DNA of 64,000 nt from Vibrio pectenicida. Its GTDB lineage: Bacteria > Pseudomonadota > Gammaproteobacteria > Enterobacterales > Vibrionaceae. Shown here piece after piece: positions 46,965 to 59,529 of the stretch (positions within the stretch are counted from its first letter, which is position 1; each line of letters opens with the position of its first letter). Position numbers and translations under genes: made by a program. The DNA is taken from the NCBI GenBank assembly GCA_024347015.1, contig AP024889.1, forward strand, positions 2,046,001-2,110,000, read 5' to 3'. The notes under the pieces are model-generated. The model did not search any database. It was not told the DNA's origin and saw nothing but the letters and a program-made list of their open reading frames with translations.

Positions 46965-47957
46965 TTACATACTGACATGTAAACAGGAAACCGCATGAAC
47001 ATCATTACCTTGGATAGTCGGTTTGGTACTCGCACATGCCTCATTGGCTTGCGGGCACCGAGTACGGAAAACACAACCTGAAGGAGGGTTCATTGGAGAA
47101 GGTAAATCACCTTCCAACATGACAATTTTTTTACTGCGTTCAAGCTTGGGGTCTGGGATTGGGACAGCAGACATCAATGCACGTGTATAGGGATGTTTAG
47201 GGTCGGAAAACAACGCTTTGGACTCCGCCAACTCAACCGCATTCCCTAAATACATGACCAACACACGATCAGAGATATGTTTCACCACCGACAAATCGTG
47301 TGCAATGAACACCAAAGAAAGTTTGAGTTCTTTTTGCAGTTCTTTTAAAAGATTAACAACCTGAGCCTGAATCGATACATCCAGAGCCGATACTGGTTCG
47401 TCACAGATGATCATTTTAGGTTTTAGGATCAGTGCTCTCGCAATCCCAATACGCTGGCATTGTCCCCCTGAGAATTCATGAGGGTAACGATTGATGACAT
47501 TTGGGAGCAACCCTACTTTCGCCATCATGGCTTTGACGCGGTCCTTAATTTCTTCTGCATCCAGTTGTGGGTAAAATGTCTCCAATGGTTCAGCAATAAT
47601 ATCCCCCACTGTCATGCGCGGATTAAGCGACGCGAGCGGGTCTTGAAAGATCATCTGAATATCTTTACGTGTTTCTCGGCGCTGAACCTCTTGCATTTTG
47701 GTCAGGTCTTGTCCAAGCCACATAACATCGCCATCGCTCGCTTCTACCAGCCCAATAATAGCGCGTGCAAACGTCGATTTACCACAACCTGACTCGCCAA
47801 CGACGCCCAGTGTTTCACCTTCATAAAGGCGAACATTGACGCCATCAACCGCTTTCAAATTAGACGGCTTACTCCAAGGCCAAACGGATTTTGACGCAAT
47901 GCTAAAATGAACTTTAAGATCTTTTACATCCAATAATATCGGTTTATTTTCGCTCAT
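46965..47957 (-). CDS. oppF: Oligopeptide ABC transporter ATPase OppF
   Basis: A 330-residue ABC ATPase: Walker [10 protein letters not shown], signature SGGQCQRIG, Walker [13 protein letters not shown]. The C-terminal oligo-HPY region contains [14 protein letters not shown], a cysteine cluster of the kind that binds an iron-sulfur cluster in Opp/Dpp ATPases. With OppD it powers peptide uptake. The start overlaps the oppD stop (ATGA). Confidence 0.95.
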   Translation of the reverse strand: MSENKPILLDVKDLKVHFSIASKSVWPWSKPSNLKAVDGVNVRLYEGETLGVVGESGCGKSTFARAIIGLVEASDGDVMWLGQDLTKMQEVQRRETRKDIQMIFQDPLASLNPRMTVGDIIAEPLETFYPQLDAEEIKDRVKAMMAKVGLLPNVINRYPHEFSGGQCQRIGIARALILKPKMIICDEPVSALDVSIQAQVVNLLKELQKELKLSLVFIAHDLSVVKHISDRVLVMYLGNAVELAESKALFSDPKHPYTRALMSAVPIPDPKLERSKKIVMLEGDLPSPMNPPSGCVFRTRCPQANEACASTKPTIQGNDVHAVSCLHVSM

Positions 47958-48925
47958 TCTGCCCAAGCCTCCCATTTGGAAAAACACGCACGCTGACGGC
48001 CATCACCAAATGGCGTCAAAATAGGTGCATCTTGCTTACAACGATCCATTACTCGGTGACAACGCTCTTGATAAGGGCAGCCTTGAGGTAGACGAAGTAA
48101 GTTCGGCGGGTTACCTGGAATAGTCGGTAATATTTCACCTTCTGCATCTAATCGAGGGATTGCTTTTAACAGCCCCTCCGCGTAGGGGTGACTTGGGTTG
48201 TAGAATATTTCATCAACCGTACCATATTCCATCGTCCGACCCGCATACATAACCAAAACCTTGTCACACGAACCCGCAACGACGCCTAGGTCGTGAGTAA
48301 TCATGATGATGGCAGTATTGAATTCATCTTTCAGCTCATTGAGCAGATCCATTATCTGTGCTTGAACTGTTACATCCAAAGCAGTTGTTGGCTCATCTGC
48401 GATCAACAGTTTAGGCCGACATAACAGAGCTATGGCGATCATCACTCGTTGCCGCATGCCCCCTGAAAATTCATGCGGGTACATCGTAATACGTTTGCGA
48501 GCTTCTGGAATTTTGACCGCTTCTAGCATGCGAACAGACTCTTCAAATGCCTCCGCTTTGCCCATTCCTTTATGCAGCATTAATACTTCCATCAACTGGT
48601 CACTTACCTTCATATAAGGGTTAAGTGACGTCATTGGATCTTGAAATATCATTGCGATCTGCTCAGCGCGCACTTTATTTAACGCATTTTCTGGCAAGTT
48701 AAGAATTTCGTTACCTTCAAACTTAGCACTACCTGTGATAATTCCGTTTTTTGCCAATAACCCCATAATAGCGAACACGGTTTGGGATTTTCCTGATCCG
48801 GATTCACCCACAATACCCAGAGTTTCCCCTTGATTGAGGGAAAAATTTAAATCATTAACTGCGGTGACGATACCATCTTGCGTGGTGAATTCGACGCGCA
48901 GATCTTTGACATCTAACAAGCTCAT
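47954..48925 (-). CDS. oppD: Oligopeptide ABC transporter ATPase OppD
   Basis: A 323-residue ABC ATPase with Walker [10 protein letters not shown], signature [11 protein letters not shown] and Walker [13 protein letters not shown]. The C-terminal HPY region has cysteines in [14 protein letters not shown]. The second of two adjacent ATGs is preferred because AAGGA is then optimally spaced. It is coupled to oppF by a four-base overlap. Confidence 0.95.
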   Translation of the reverse strand: MSLLDVKDLRVEFTTQDGIVTAVNDLNFSLNQGETLGIVGESGSGKSQTVFAIMGLLAKNGIITGSAKFEGNEILNLPENALNKVRAEQIAMIFQDPMTSLNPYMKVSDQLMEVLMLHKGMGKAEAFEESVRMLEAVKIPEARKRITMYPHEFSGGMRQRVMIAIALLCRPKLLIADEPTTALDVTVQAQIMDLLNELKDEFNTAIIMITHDLGVVAGSCDKVLVMYAGRTMEYGTVDEIFYNPSHPYAEGLLKAIPRLDAEGEILPTIPGNPPNLLRLPQGCPYQERCHRVMDRCKQDAPILTPFGDGRQRACFSKWEAWAE

Positions 48926-48972
48926 CATTGCTTCCTTAATCTTTTATAGATCTTATAATTTGGTGCTTTTCA

Positions 48973-49875
48973 TTATCTGTCTTTAGGATCGAGCGCATCG
49001 CGCAGACCATCACCCACATAGTTAAAACAGAACAAAGTCACGACCATAAATGCCGCAGGAAATGACAGCTGCCAGATTGCGATTTCCATTGTTTGCGACC
49101 CTTCCTGCAAAAGGGCGCCCCAACTTGTCATCGGTTCCTGAACGCCAAGACCAAGGAATGAAAGGAAAGATTCAGTTAAAATCATGCTAGGGATCAGCAA
49201 CGTTGAGTAAACCGCTACAATACCCAGTACATTGGGTACGATATGGCGTGTGATAATCCTCCATTTACTCACCCCACACACGTGAGCTGCCTCAATAAAC
49301 TCTTTACTGCGCAGGCTCAGAGTCTGACCACGTACAATGCGCGCCATATCTAGCCAAGCAATCGCACCAATCGCCACGAAGATAAGAATGATATTGCGAC
49401 CAAAGAAAGTGACCAAGACAATTACCAAAAACATAAATGGCACGGCATAAAGAATTTCAAGTATGCGCATCATTACTCTATCGGTTCGACCACCAATAAA
49501 TCCAGAAGCGGCGCCATACAAAGTACCGATCAGCACGGCGACAAATGCCCCCATCACACCAACCATGAGTGAAATTCGACCACCAACTAAGGTTCTTACA
49601 TAAAGGTCTCTTCCCAAACTATCAGTACCAAACCAATGCTCGGCACTAGGTCCCACATGCATGGCATACCAATCAGTGTCATCATAGGTGTAAGGGGCAA
49701 TCATTGGTAAGAAAATCACCGCTAACATCATAATGAATAAGATGAGCAAACTGATCATCGCTGCTCTATTACGCATAAATCGAATGCGAGCGTCTTGCCA
49801 TAGACTACGACCTTGAATTTCTAATTCTTCAGAGAATTTTTCTATCGCTTCTAGGTTTTCTTTTTTGGTTAACAT
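48973..49875 (-). CDS. oppC: Oligopeptide ABC transporter permease OppC
   Basis: A 300-residue permease with an N-terminal cytoplasmic extension, the first helix near residues 38-60 and six helices in total. The EAA loop is EAAHVCGVSKWRIITRHIVPN, coupling to the ATPases. It forms the membrane channel with OppB. Confidence 0.95.
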   Translation of the reverse strand: MLTKKENLEAIEKFSEELEIQGRSLWQDARIRFMRNRAAMISLLILFIMMLAVIFLPMIAPYTYDDTDWYAMHVGPSAEHWFGTDSLGRDLYVRTLVGGRISLMVGVMGAFVAVLIGTLYGAASGFIGGRTDRVMMRILEILYAVPFMFLVIVLVTFFGRNIILIFVAIGAIAWLDMARIVRGQTLSLRSKEFIEAAHVCGVSKWRIITRHIVPNVLGIVAVYSTLLIPSMILTESFLSFLGLGVQEPMTSWGALLQEGSQTMEIAIWQLSFPAAFMVVTLFCFNYVGDGLRDALDPKDR

Positions 49876-49891
49876 ACATCCAACTTCCTTG

Positions 49892-50812
49892 TTAGTAGCG
49901 AATTTTCGGGTCGATCATCGCCAGCAAAACATCTACCACCGCATTAAATAAAATAAACAGGAAACCAATCAAAATAGTGATCCCCATTACCAGCGAGTAG
50001 TCTCGGTTGAAAGCAGCATTGACAAATAGCTTACCTATACCCGGTAAACCAAATATGGTCTCGATGACGACTGACCCTGTAATGATGCCGACAAAAGCAG
50101 GCCCCATGTAGGATACAACAGGGAGAAGTGCTGGTTTGAGTGCATGTTTGATGACAATGTAGCGGTAACTTAACCCTTTTGCTCGTGCAGTACGAATAAA
50201 GTTACTGTTGAGGGTTTCAATCATCGAACCACGCGTAATACGAGCGAAGGTTGCAATGTAAAGAAATGACATACCAAGAACAGGAAGCACCATGTATTGC
50301 ACTGCGCCGCCATTCCAACCTCCAGCAGGAAACCACCCTAGCCAAATAGAAAAGATATAAATAAGAACGGGAGAAAAGACAAAAGAAGGTAGCACAATAC
50401 CAATCATAGAGGTCGACATGATAGTATAGTCAAGCCAAGTATTCTGCTTAAGCGCCGCTATTGTGCCAATGAATACTCCTACTATTACAGTAAAGATAAA
50501 CGCGAAGGTCCCAACCTTAGCTGACACTGGTAGAGCATCTGACACAAGCTCATTCACGCTATAATCTTTGTATTTAAAAGATGGTCCAAAGTCACCTTGT
50601 AGGATATTACCTAAATAGGTGGTGTACTGTTCAAATACAGGCTTATCTAAACCATATTTCTCGTTAATATTTTGCATCACTTCTGGAGGAAGCGTTTTTT
50701 CAGAAGAGAAAGGGTTGCCAGGTGCAAAACGCATTAAAAAGAATGAAACGGTAATCAACACCAATAAGGTCGGAATTGCTTCAAGAATTCGAGAGAAAAT
50801 TAACTTTAACAT
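49892..50812 (-). CDS. oppB: Oligopeptide ABC transporter permease OppB
   Basis: A 306-residue permease starting MLKLIFSRILEAIPTLLVLI, with six helices and the EAA-like loop RTARAKGLSYRYIVIKHALK. The open frame extends 17 codons upstream into the oppA-oppB gap, but ATG 50812 gives the family N-terminus. It follows oppA after a hairpin that probably tunes expression below that of oppA. Confidence 0.93.
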   Translation of the reverse strand: MLKLIFSRILEAIPTLLVLITVSFFLMRFAPGNPFSSEKTLPPEVMQNINEKYGLDKPVFEQYTTYLGNILQGDFGPSFKYKDYSVNELVSDALPVSAKVGTFAFIFTVIVGVFIGTIAALKQNTWLDYTIMSTSMIGIVLPSFVFSPVLIYIFSIWLGWFPAGGWNGGAVQYMVLPVLGMSFLYIATFARITRGSMIETLNSNFIRTARAKGLSYRYIVIKHALKPALLPVVSYMGPAFVGIITGSVVIETIFGLPGIGKLFVNAAFNRDYSLVMGITILIGFLFILFNAVVDVLLAMIDPKIRY

Positions 50813-50833
50813 AATACAACTCACATCTAAAAA

Positions 50834-50867
50834 CAGTGTGCCAATAACACAAACTATCAGCACACTG
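50834..50867 (-). terminator. oppA-oppB intergenic hairpin (partial terminator)
   Basis: Stem CAGTGTGC/GCACACTG with an 18-base loop, followed on the minus strand by TTTTT. It lies between oppA and oppB, where many binding-protein operons have an attenuator giving excess binding protein. Confidence 0.7.
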
Positions 50868-50885
50868 GGTTTTGGTAATCAGCTA

Positions 50886-52526
50886 TTATTTTTTAATAAT
50901 GTACAAGTCTTTTGAGTAGACATTATCCTGAGGGTTTTTCTCGGGATATCCTCCAATCTGAGCACTGACTAGACGTGATTTCACATATTCATAAATAGGT
51001 GCAATAGGCATATCTTGAGCCAATTGCGCTTCAGCGATAGCATAGAAATTATTCCGCTCTTGCTCTGTTTTTGCCAAATTTGCTGCATCATTCATGGCCT
51101 TATCATACACAGCACTTGAATATTTCTGATCGTTCGAGCCATTGTCTGTCATGGCTACTGTTAAGAAAGTTGACGCTTCGTTATAGTCGGCGCACCAACC
51201 CGCGCGGCGAACATCAAAATCTCCCTGTTTAGAACTTTCTAAATACGTTTTCCACTCTTGGTTTTCCAGTTTGACACTCACAAAACTTCCAAGCGACTTT
51301 TTCCACATCGACTGCACAGCAACTGCGATTTTCTTATGATTATCATCCGTATTGTAGAGCAAAGTAAAATCAAGCGGATGACCACTATTAAAACCAGCTG
51401 CGGTTAACAATTCTTTTGCTTTAGCTACACGCTCTTTTTGCGTCATTTTTGCGTATTCTGGTGCGTCAGGAGAGAACCCAGTAATTCCACTGTGAGTTAA
51501 GCCATAGGCCGGTAATTGACCTTGGCCTAAGATAGCTTTAGTCACAATATCCCTGTCGATGGAATAAGATAATGCTTTGCGTACACGTGCGTCGTCAAAT
51601 GGTGGGCGTTTATTATTAAAGCCGTAGTAATAGGTACAAAGGTAAGGAGAAACCGCGACATTTTGCGGATATTCTTTAACAAGTCGACGAAACTGCTCAT
51701 TTGGCAATTCGTCTGTCATATGTATTTCACCAGAGAGAAAGCGATTCATCTCTGCATTCTGGCTTTCAATAGGGAGATAGGTTACTTGCTCGATAACAGT
51801 ACCACTATTATCCCAGTAGTTTTTATTGCGTTCTAAGACTATCTTTTCATTTACAACCCAGTCTTTAAGGGCGTAGGCGCCATTGGAAACATAATGCTCA
51901 GGCTTGGTCCAGCTATCACCGTATTTTTCAATCGTCGCTTTATGTACAGGGTACATAGTAGTATGCGCAAGCATTTTCACTAGGTGAGGCAACGGGACTT
52001 CAGTTTCTAGGACTAAAGTTTGAGCATCTATAGCTTTAACGCCCAGCTCATTTTTGTCTTTTTTACCTGAAATGACATCCTTGGCATTTTTCATTTTGGT
52101 ATATTCAATATACCAAGCATAAGGTGAAGCGGTTGCAGGATCAGCAGCACGCTTAAAACTATATTCGAAATCATATGCAGTGACAGGATCGCCATTTGAC
52201 CACTTGGCATCTTTACGAATTTTGAAGGTAAAGGTTTTGTTATCTTCGGTTGTCCAAGATTCAGCAGCGCCAGGAATAGTTTTACCCGTAGCATCTTGAA
52301 TAACCAAGCCTTCCATCAAATCGCGCAACACATTTGATTCAGGCACACCTTCGGTTTTGTGGGGATCAAGTGACGCAACTTCTGCGCCATTACCGCGCAC
52401 CAATTCTTGTTTTTTTTCTAATTTAGTACCAGATGGAACATCTGCGGCGAAAGTGTAGCCAGAAGTAGCAGCAACTGCAAAACTTGCCCCAAGAAGAAGA
52501 GCCTGAGTGATCTGATTCTTGTACAT
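50886..52526 (-). CDS. oppA: Periplasmic oligopeptide-binding protein OppA
   Basis: A 546-residue exported protein with signal peptide ending TSGYTFA and no lipobox, so it is periplasmic. The SBP_bac_5 fold is visible in GAEVASLDPHKTEGVPESNV and VLRDLMEGLV near the N-terminus, and in KALSYSIDRDIVTKAILG and DFDVRRAGWCADYNEASTFL further on. GGAG lies seven bases before the ATG. It is first gene of the operon. Confidence 0.96.
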   Translation of the reverse strand: MYKNQITQALLLGASFAVAATSGYTFAADVPSGTKLEKKQELVRGNGAEVASLDPHKTEGVPESNVLRDLMEGLVIQDATGKTIPGAAESWTTEDNKTFTFKIRKDAKWSNGDPVTAYDFEYSFKRAADPATASPYAWYIEYTKMKNAKDVISGKKDKNELGVKAIDAQTLVLETEVPLPHLVKMLAHTTMYPVHKATIEKYGDSWTKPEHYVSNGAYALKDWVVNEKIVLERNKNYWDNSGTVIEQVTYLPIESQNAEMNRFLSGEIHMTDELPNEQFRRLVKEYPQNVAVSPYLCTYYYGFNNKRPPFDDARVRKALSYSIDRDIVTKAILGQGQLPAYGLTHSGITGFSPDAPEYAKMTQKERVAKAKELLTAAGFNSGHPLDFTLLYNTDDNHKKIAVAVQSMWKKSLGSFVSVKLENQEWKTYLESSKQGDFDVRRAGWCADYNEASTFLTVAMTDNGSNDQKYSSAVYDKAMNDAANLAKTEQERNNFYAIAEAQLAQDMPIAPIYEYVKSRLVSAQIGGYPEKNPQDNVYSKDLYIIKK

Positions 52527-53065
52527 GTGTAAACTCCGATTTTTTCAATTTGCATCCATGACGTCTTCGTAAGCCTACTCATATTAAATAGTGATTTAGA
52601 ATTATTTAGTGTAATAATTAAGCATAAAACACCAAAACCTTACGAAGATTGCAGCACACATTATCAATCCTCCACCCGATTTGCCATAAAAATGTAGCAA
52701 AAATCCGCTTAATTCTCCGATCCATGCAACATTTTGAAAAAAATATTACTCAGGATATAGATTCCCGCTCATTAAAGATTGTAATTATTTAGATCGATAT
52801 CACAGCATCAACGTGTATTGTAAAGTGTCTACTAATCATCTTACCGATTCGTTTTTTAATATAATAATTAACAATAAAAAAAATAAGACAACAAATAGAA
52901 TTCATATAGCTATAAAATTAACACTTTCAGCTAAATGAACAGCGCCAATATGCGCTTATCAAAAGATTGAACATCACTATTACTGATTAAAACACATTTT
53001 ATGCATCTAAAGTGATACCACTTTTTAGCGCACATTCTTAATCAAGATGTAAAGAAGAAATAGAT
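52527..53065. other. Upstream region of oppA
   Basis: About 540 bases with no gene-like frame. On the minus strand TGTGATATCGATCTAA (52804-52789) is a half-matching CRP-type site. The remainder is AT-rich and holds the oppA promoter and leader. Nothing else is seen. Confidence 0.4.
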
Positions 53066-54001
53066 TTAGCGGCAATCAATCGATTGCTTGATTTTTTGAA
53101 CATAATTACTTTTTCGAGCAAGCCACTCTTTGGCGGCACTAGGGATATCCAAATTATTTATATCCACCAAAGCAGCAGCCAAAGCGACATCACTATTAGT
53201 CAATTGGAACTTCTCTACTGTACTAAATGCACATTGTGAACGATCTTTAAGACCCGTAGATATCGCTATTTTCAACCACCCTCCTTTTGGGTTTCCGCAA
53301 TCCCAAGGGTATTTATCATTCATCCCCCATTTTGGATCGTCTTCACATGCCTTATGATAAGGCGGAAACTCAACAAAACTTCCTGGGTATGTTGACTCAA
53401 CCCAATTCGGGGTCCAGTTAAAAATAAGCAGTGGCTTTTTAAGAGAAATGTACTGATGTATTTTCTCATTGATAGCATCACCATCAGGTAGTACTACTAC
53501 TTTAAAATTAAGATGTAATGCGCGTATCCTAGCGTTATCTGGTTTTTCCCATGGTCCAGTATAGAAAGTACCGAATTGTTCTCCTGGCTCAGAAAAAATT
53601 GCATGACATTTTTCTAAAGCACGCCAGTCAGGTAGACCGGGACATAGTGACTCTACGTAATCCGGATACCACCATTCTTCTCTTGTCTTCGCTTTATGGG
53701 TCCCACCTTCTTCAATTAGTTCTTTATGAAGCAAAGACTGAAATTGAAGCCCCATGGATCCCTCCCATACCTCAACCTGTATGTCCGCTTTTCCTGTACT
53801 TAGGTACATCCACTGTGGTGTGGAGGGAATAGCAATAATTTCTGTCTTGACGTTTTTTGACTCTAAAATATCGGCCAGTACATGAGTCAATACACGCTGG
53901 CTAGACCAATCTAGTTCTAATAACTTAACCGTTTCAGAAATCGCGAAAGATGAGAAAAAGAAAATCAGTATCGTCGTACATTGACGCATATATTTGACCA
54001 T
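53066..54001 (-). CDS. ProX/OpuAC-type glycine betaine-like substrate-binding protein
   Basis: A 311-residue exported binding protein (signal peptide about 1-22). It resembles the OpuAC family: VKLLELDWSSQRVLTHVLADI at the N-terminus, WMYLSTGKADIQVEVWEGS, and aromatic ligand-box candidates in PLLIFNWTPNWVESTYP. It is an orphan: no permease or ATPase is adjacent. Instead it lies next to a chemoreceptor gene on the same strand, so a sensory role is possible. GGAG is seven bases before the ATG. Confidence 0.8.
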   Translation of the reverse strand: MVKYMRQCTTILIFFFSSFAISETVKLLELDWSSQRVLTHVLADILESKNVKTEIIAIPSTPQWMYLSTGKADIQVEVWEGSMGLQFQSLLHKELIEEGGTHKAKTREEWWYPDYVESLCPGLPDWRALEKCHAIFSEPGEQFGTFYTGPWEKPDNARIRALHLNFKVVVLPDGDAINEKIHQYISLKKPLLIFNWTPNWVESTYPGSFVEFPPYHKACEDDPKWGMNDKYPWDCGNPKGGWLKIAISTGLKDRSQCAFSTVEKFQLTNSDVALAAALVDINNLDIPSAAKEWLARKSNYVQKIKQSIDCR

Positions 54002-54206
54002 ATCGACTCTCCGATTCGTTCCCTATTTATAGAATAGGCCAGACCGCGCTTTTAGTATGTAGACACGCAATTTTATCAATATAGATCAGTGCAATGATTA
54101 AGGTAGATGAATGCATTTAAGCTGCTCAAATCGACATAACCAAAAAGCAGCCTACAAACTCTACTTCGAGGGTTTACCTCAAAACTTCCTCATGCAGCTT
54201 AGGTTT

Positions 54207-56102
54207 TTATCTCAATTTGAAGTTAGCTACTAGCCTTTCAAGCTCATAATTTGATTCGCTTAAGGACCCGGTTGATACCACTGTCTGCTGGCCACTAATC
54301 ACCAATGAGTCAACGATCTCTCTGATAGACAGCATATTTTTAGTAAGCTCTTCCGCGACCGTACTCTGCTGTTCTGTTGCCGCTGCTATCTGGGTACTCA
54401 CGTCGTCAATCTCTTGCACAGAAACCGTCATCAGCTCCAGAGTTTCTGACACTTCTGAGGTTTTTTCAGCGGTTGACTGGCACTGAGCTTTAGTTACTTT
54501 CATAGCACTAACAACTCGCTCTGTGCCATCAAGCAACTGGCTCAACATTTCTGAAACTTCAGAAGTACTGTTCCGTGTCCTTGCAGCTAAGGCTCTAACT
54601 TCATCCGCAACAACAGCAAATCCACGCCCTTGTTCTCCAGCTCTAGCTGCCTCAATCGCTGCATTCAAAGCGAGTAAATTTGTCTGCTCCGATATCTCGC
54701 CAATAACAGTAAGCACTTCACTAATACGGTTAGCATCCCTTCTCATACTGCCAATTCGCCCAGCCATATCATCAACTTCTGTAACCAGCGTACTAACGGT
54801 TGAGACAGCATTATTGACGATCTTTAATGATGACTGCGCTTCAATACTCGCCGCGTCAGTAATTTGATTTGACTGATGTACATTCTCAGCCACAGCACGA
54901 GCGCTTTGGCTCATTTGAGTAATCGCGGTTACCACTTGTTCCGTCTCACTGGAATGGGTAAGCAGTTTGGACTCATTGTCCTTTGCTGTATCTTTAAGCT
55001 CAACTAAGTTAGTTGATATATTCTTACTTGCTTGAGAAATATTCAGCATCATCTTTTGTAGACTTTGGACAAAATCATTAAAGCCTTGACTAATTTGTCC
55101 TAGATCATCCTGGCTTGTCACCTCAAGACGCTGAGTTAGATCACCATTGCCCTGAGAAAGGTCCGATACCGCAGCCTTGAGAATAAGCAAAGGCTTATAA
55201 GCAAAATGAACAATGACAAAAATGGCTCCAAAGCTGACTATGAACAGTATTGATCCAATAAGAATTGCTTCTCGCACCTCTCTTTCTACTTCAACCAACG
55301 CTGTTGCTTGATCTACAAAAACCATTAAAGTCCAATACATATCACTAGTCAGGTTAACTCTTTGGAAATATCCATCAAACTGAATTCCGAGATAAGGGAA
55401 AGATAAATGGCCATTGTGTTGATTAGAAAACAACTGCTCCATTTCGGTATAATCGCTGCTCACTTGTGACGGCGTTTTACCAATATTATTTGCATTATCA
55501 CTTGCGACAAATACGGCATTTCTATCCGTTAGTGTTGCTGCGCCCCCAGCGAAGCGCATAGTACTGACGGTACTAATAATCTCTCCAAGCTGAATATCAC
55601 CAAGTAAAACACCAACCACGTTACCACCTTGCTGAATTGGCATGGTCACACTAACAACTTTCTCACCTGTTACTTTATCTTGATAGATATCAGTTAAAGA
55701 TACAGAAGATGCTATTTTCGCAGCTTGATACCACTCCCTATCTCGAAAGTCGAAGGTTGTGCTGCCCTCTATCGACATATAATTACGACCATCTTCATAG
55801 GTGACAATAACATTATCAAAGCCAGTAGTTTGTGCCAGCAGAGTAACCAGTTTCTGATTTTCAGCACTCGTGAGATGAGTACCAAACTGCTTAGCGCCTA
55901 ACGTAATGGCGTTAGTACGAAACTGCATCATTTGCTCAAGCTCAAGCACATGAAAATTAAGCTTATTCTGAGTCTCACCGACCAAGCCTGCTATCATTTT
56001 TTCTTTCATGGAAAGTATGTTTAAGGTGCCAAGAACGATGAGAGAAATCGTTACTAGTAATCCAACCCCAAGATAGATACGAGTTTTAAAACCTATATTC
56101 AT
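54207..56102 (-). CDS. Methyl-accepting chemotaxis protein with dCache sensor
   Basis: A 631-residue receptor: N-terminal helix (about 8-30), a double-Cache periplasmic sensor (about 35-275; includes [11 protein letters not shown] and [21 protein letters not shown]), a second helix (about 280-300), a HAMP domain and a long signalling coiled coil. The hairpin tip reads [20 protein letters not shown] and continues with [15 protein letters not shown]. dCache domains usually bind amino acids, amines or organic acids directly. The ribosome-binding site is GAGGAAG. It lies directly upstream of the ProX-like gene. Confidence 0.93.
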   Translation of the reverse strand: MNIGFKTRIYLGVGLLVTISLIVLGTLNILSMKEKMIAGLVGETQNKLNFHVLELEQMMQFRTNAITLGAKQFGTHLTSAENQKLVTLLAQTTGFDNVIVTYEDGRNYMSIEGSTTFDFRDREWYQAAKIASSVSLTDIYQDKVTGEKVVSVTMPIQQGGNVVGVLLGDIQLGEIISTVSTMRFAGGAATLTDRNAVFVASDNANNIGKTPSQVSSDYTEMEQLFSNQHNGHLSFPYLGIQFDGYFQRVNLTSDMYWTLMVFVDQATALVEVEREVREAILIGSILFIVSFGAIFVIVHFAYKPLLILKAAVSDLSQGNGDLTQRLEVTSQDDLGQISQGFNDFVQSLQKMMLNISQASKNISTNLVELKDTAKDNESKLLTHSSETEQVVTAITQMSQSARAVAENVHQSNQITDAASIEAQSSLKIVNNAVSTVSTLVTEVDDMAGRIGSMRRDANRISEVLTVIGEISEQTNLLALNAAIEAARAGEQGRGFAVVADEVRALAARTRNSTSEVSEMLSQLLDGTERVVSAMKVTKAQCQSTAEKTSEVSETLELMTVSVQEIDDVSTQIAAATEQQSTVAEELTKNMLSIREIVDSLVISGQQTVVSTGSLSESNYELERLVANFKLR

Positions 56103-56406
56103 TGCGCTTCCTCATTACATATACGAGCACATAAACCAATGTAAGGATGCAATCAGGTCTGTTATTTTAATTGTTGTTGAGTCGCCAAATTAGGTGCATT
56201 TTGAGACTTTAATCACATTCAAACCATCAATACATCCAGCCAGCACTACCTTATATGCACATGACAAAAATGTGCAACAAATATTATATTTTGATGATTT
56301 CTATCTAATGCTATTTGGCCGTGAGAATTAGGATTTGAGGGAGTCTATTTAGCATATAATTTTCGATATGATGGATGGTACTACTTAAAACCATCCATGG
56401 ATGCCA
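56103..56406. other. Intergenic region between aminopeptidase and chemoreceptor
   Basis: About 300 bases, no gene. It contains a 9-bp inverted repeat, ATGGATGGT (56371-56379) with ACCATCCAT (56390-56398), downstream of the aminopeptidase gene but without a T-tract; a terminator role is uncertain. Confidence 0.4.
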
Positions 56407-57939
<1,533 letters not shown>

Positions 57940-58046
57940 TTATAAAACACTCAAAATTTAGGATAATTATTTACATTTTGAGAATTATTCCATTTACACC
58001 AGTGTGTTGCTAATAGTTGTCATATTTGTATCATTAGGGGGGTATT

Positions 58047-58070
58047 AAAAAAGGGTGCCTGAACACCCTT
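58047..58070 (-). terminator. Terminator of the trypsin-like protease gene
   Basis: On the minus strand, AAGGGTG/CACCCTT around a six-base loop is followed by a T-run, 11 bases after the protease stop. Confidence 0.85.
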
Positions 58071-58080
58071 GACTATGTTT

Positions 58081-59529
58081 TTACTTTTTGCTAGCTGAAA
58101 GTGTCACGCCAGAGAAGCTGCTATAAGCACGAAGCATAATGTATAGATCTTCGTTAACATTCACAGCATCACAAGATTCAGTGCTCCCCGAACGATACGG
58201 TCTACAATCGTAGACACCTGTGGTTGGCTGCTGCCCAGATCGCACGTATAAGTCAGCATCTCCTGTACCTGAAGCAATAGATACTGTTACATCTGAAGTC
58301 CTGCTCGCGGCTGGAAGAACAAACATTCTTTCTTCACCTTTAGCCATCGAAAGATCTAATAATGGAGTATCCAAACTTAGCTCTGTAATATCATTACCTG
58401 GAGGCTGCTGCCCTACCGAACCATCAGGTAAGACATTGCCAAAGAAGCTCGAAACCTTCGGCCAAATTTTACTGATTTTAACCCCTTGGTTTTCACAACC
58501 ACCAAAGTGGTGTAAAGCTATTGCTTTGTTATTGGAGGTTGTTAATACAGGTGACCCAGAAGAACCACCAATTGTGTCACAGAAATACCCAGTGTCTGTA
58601 TTAGAGCCACGGCCATTGGCAGAAGCTAAGTCAATCTGACACATACCTGAACCATTTTTATCACTTTCAATCGACAACTCTTTAGGGTTACCCGCTCCGT
58701 GCTGAGGAATATAGATACCATCACCAAAAACAGGTTCAGAGGCATCTAGGCCAAGATAACCAAATGATGAAATCTTGGAAAAATCATCAACAGTAAAAAG
58801 AGTGTAATCCAAGGTGTAATCAGTACTAAGTATCTCATTTCCCATAACTTTGACAGGTATAGCGTTGGAACCATTACAACTTGTACGCTGATAATTAAAC
58901 CATACCTCGGTATTTTTCAGTTCTGATGCACTTTCAACACAGTGATTATTGGTAAACATATGGTTATTAGGACCAACTCGCCAAGCTGTACATAAACTTC
59001 TACCATTGATTAAAAGACGAGCTACAGGGGAGCTCCAAGCGACTTTGTCTGGATGTGTATCCTCCCAGCAAGCTACATCTCGGCGCTCATTAACTCCACA
59101 GGTTGAAAGCTTCGCAACCTCTTGCTCAGCTGTATCCCTACCGGCCATATAGTAATCAAGCTCAAATTGTCCATAATGACCTTTGGAATTGGCGACTAAT
59201 TCAATAACCAGAGAATCCCCTGATATCGACTGAGCAAACCAATCTATCTGGCTTGCGTTATACTCCACCTTCTCTCCTGTTGTAGGGGATTTCACTCTCA
59301 GAAGAGCACCTTGAGGTAATGAGAGTTGTTTAAAGTGCAGTTTGATAAAGGAAGCGCCTTTATGCTTAACAGTTTGAGTCAACTTATTACCAGATATCCC
59401 TGTTAGCTCAGCATGTGACAAAGTGTATTTAACTTCATCTGCAATTACAGGGATTGCAGTATCAGCCACCACTACTGGTGAACTGATACAAACTAAAGCC
59501 AGCCCAACGCTACATAAATGTGTGTTCAT
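58081..59529 (-). CDS. Secreted trypsin-like serine protease with PPC domain
   Basis: A 482-residue exported protease: signal peptide (about 1-22), an N-terminal beta domain (about 25-130), a chymotrypsin-fold domain (about 140-375) and a C-terminal PPC domain (about 395-482). The likely triad is H196 (FTNNHCVES), D241 (TLDYTLFTV) and S324 (GGSSGSPVL). The arrangement resembles lysyl endopeptidase-type secreted proteases. The PPC tail (CRPYRSGSTESC, YSSFSGVTL) is closely similar to that of the aminopeptidase next to it. ATG 59529 is chosen because AAAGGGA precedes it and a clean signal peptide follows. Confidence 0.88.
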   Translation of the reverse strand: MNTHLCSVGLALVCISSPVVVADTAIPVIADEVKYTLSHAELTGISGNKLTQTVKHKGASFIKLHFKQLSLPQGALLRVKSPTTGEKVEYNASQIDWFAQSISGDSLVIELVANSKGHYGQFELDYYMAGRDTAEQEVAKLSTCGVNERRDVACWEDTHPDKVAWSSPVARLLINGRSLCTAWRVGPNNHMFTNNHCVESASELKNTEVWFNYQRTSCNGSNAIPVKVMGNEILSTDYTLDYTLFTVDDFSKISSFGYLGLDASEPVFGDGIYIPQHGAGNPKELSIESDKNGSGMCQIDLASANGRGSNTDTGYFCDTIGGSSGSPVLTTSNNKAIALHHFGGCENQGVKISKIWPKVSSFFGNVLPDGSVGQQPPGNDITELSLDTPLLDLSMAKGEERMFVLPAASRTSDVTVSIASGTGDADLYVRSGQQPTTGVYDCRPYRSGSTESCDAVNVNEDLYIMLRAYSSFSGVTLSASKK

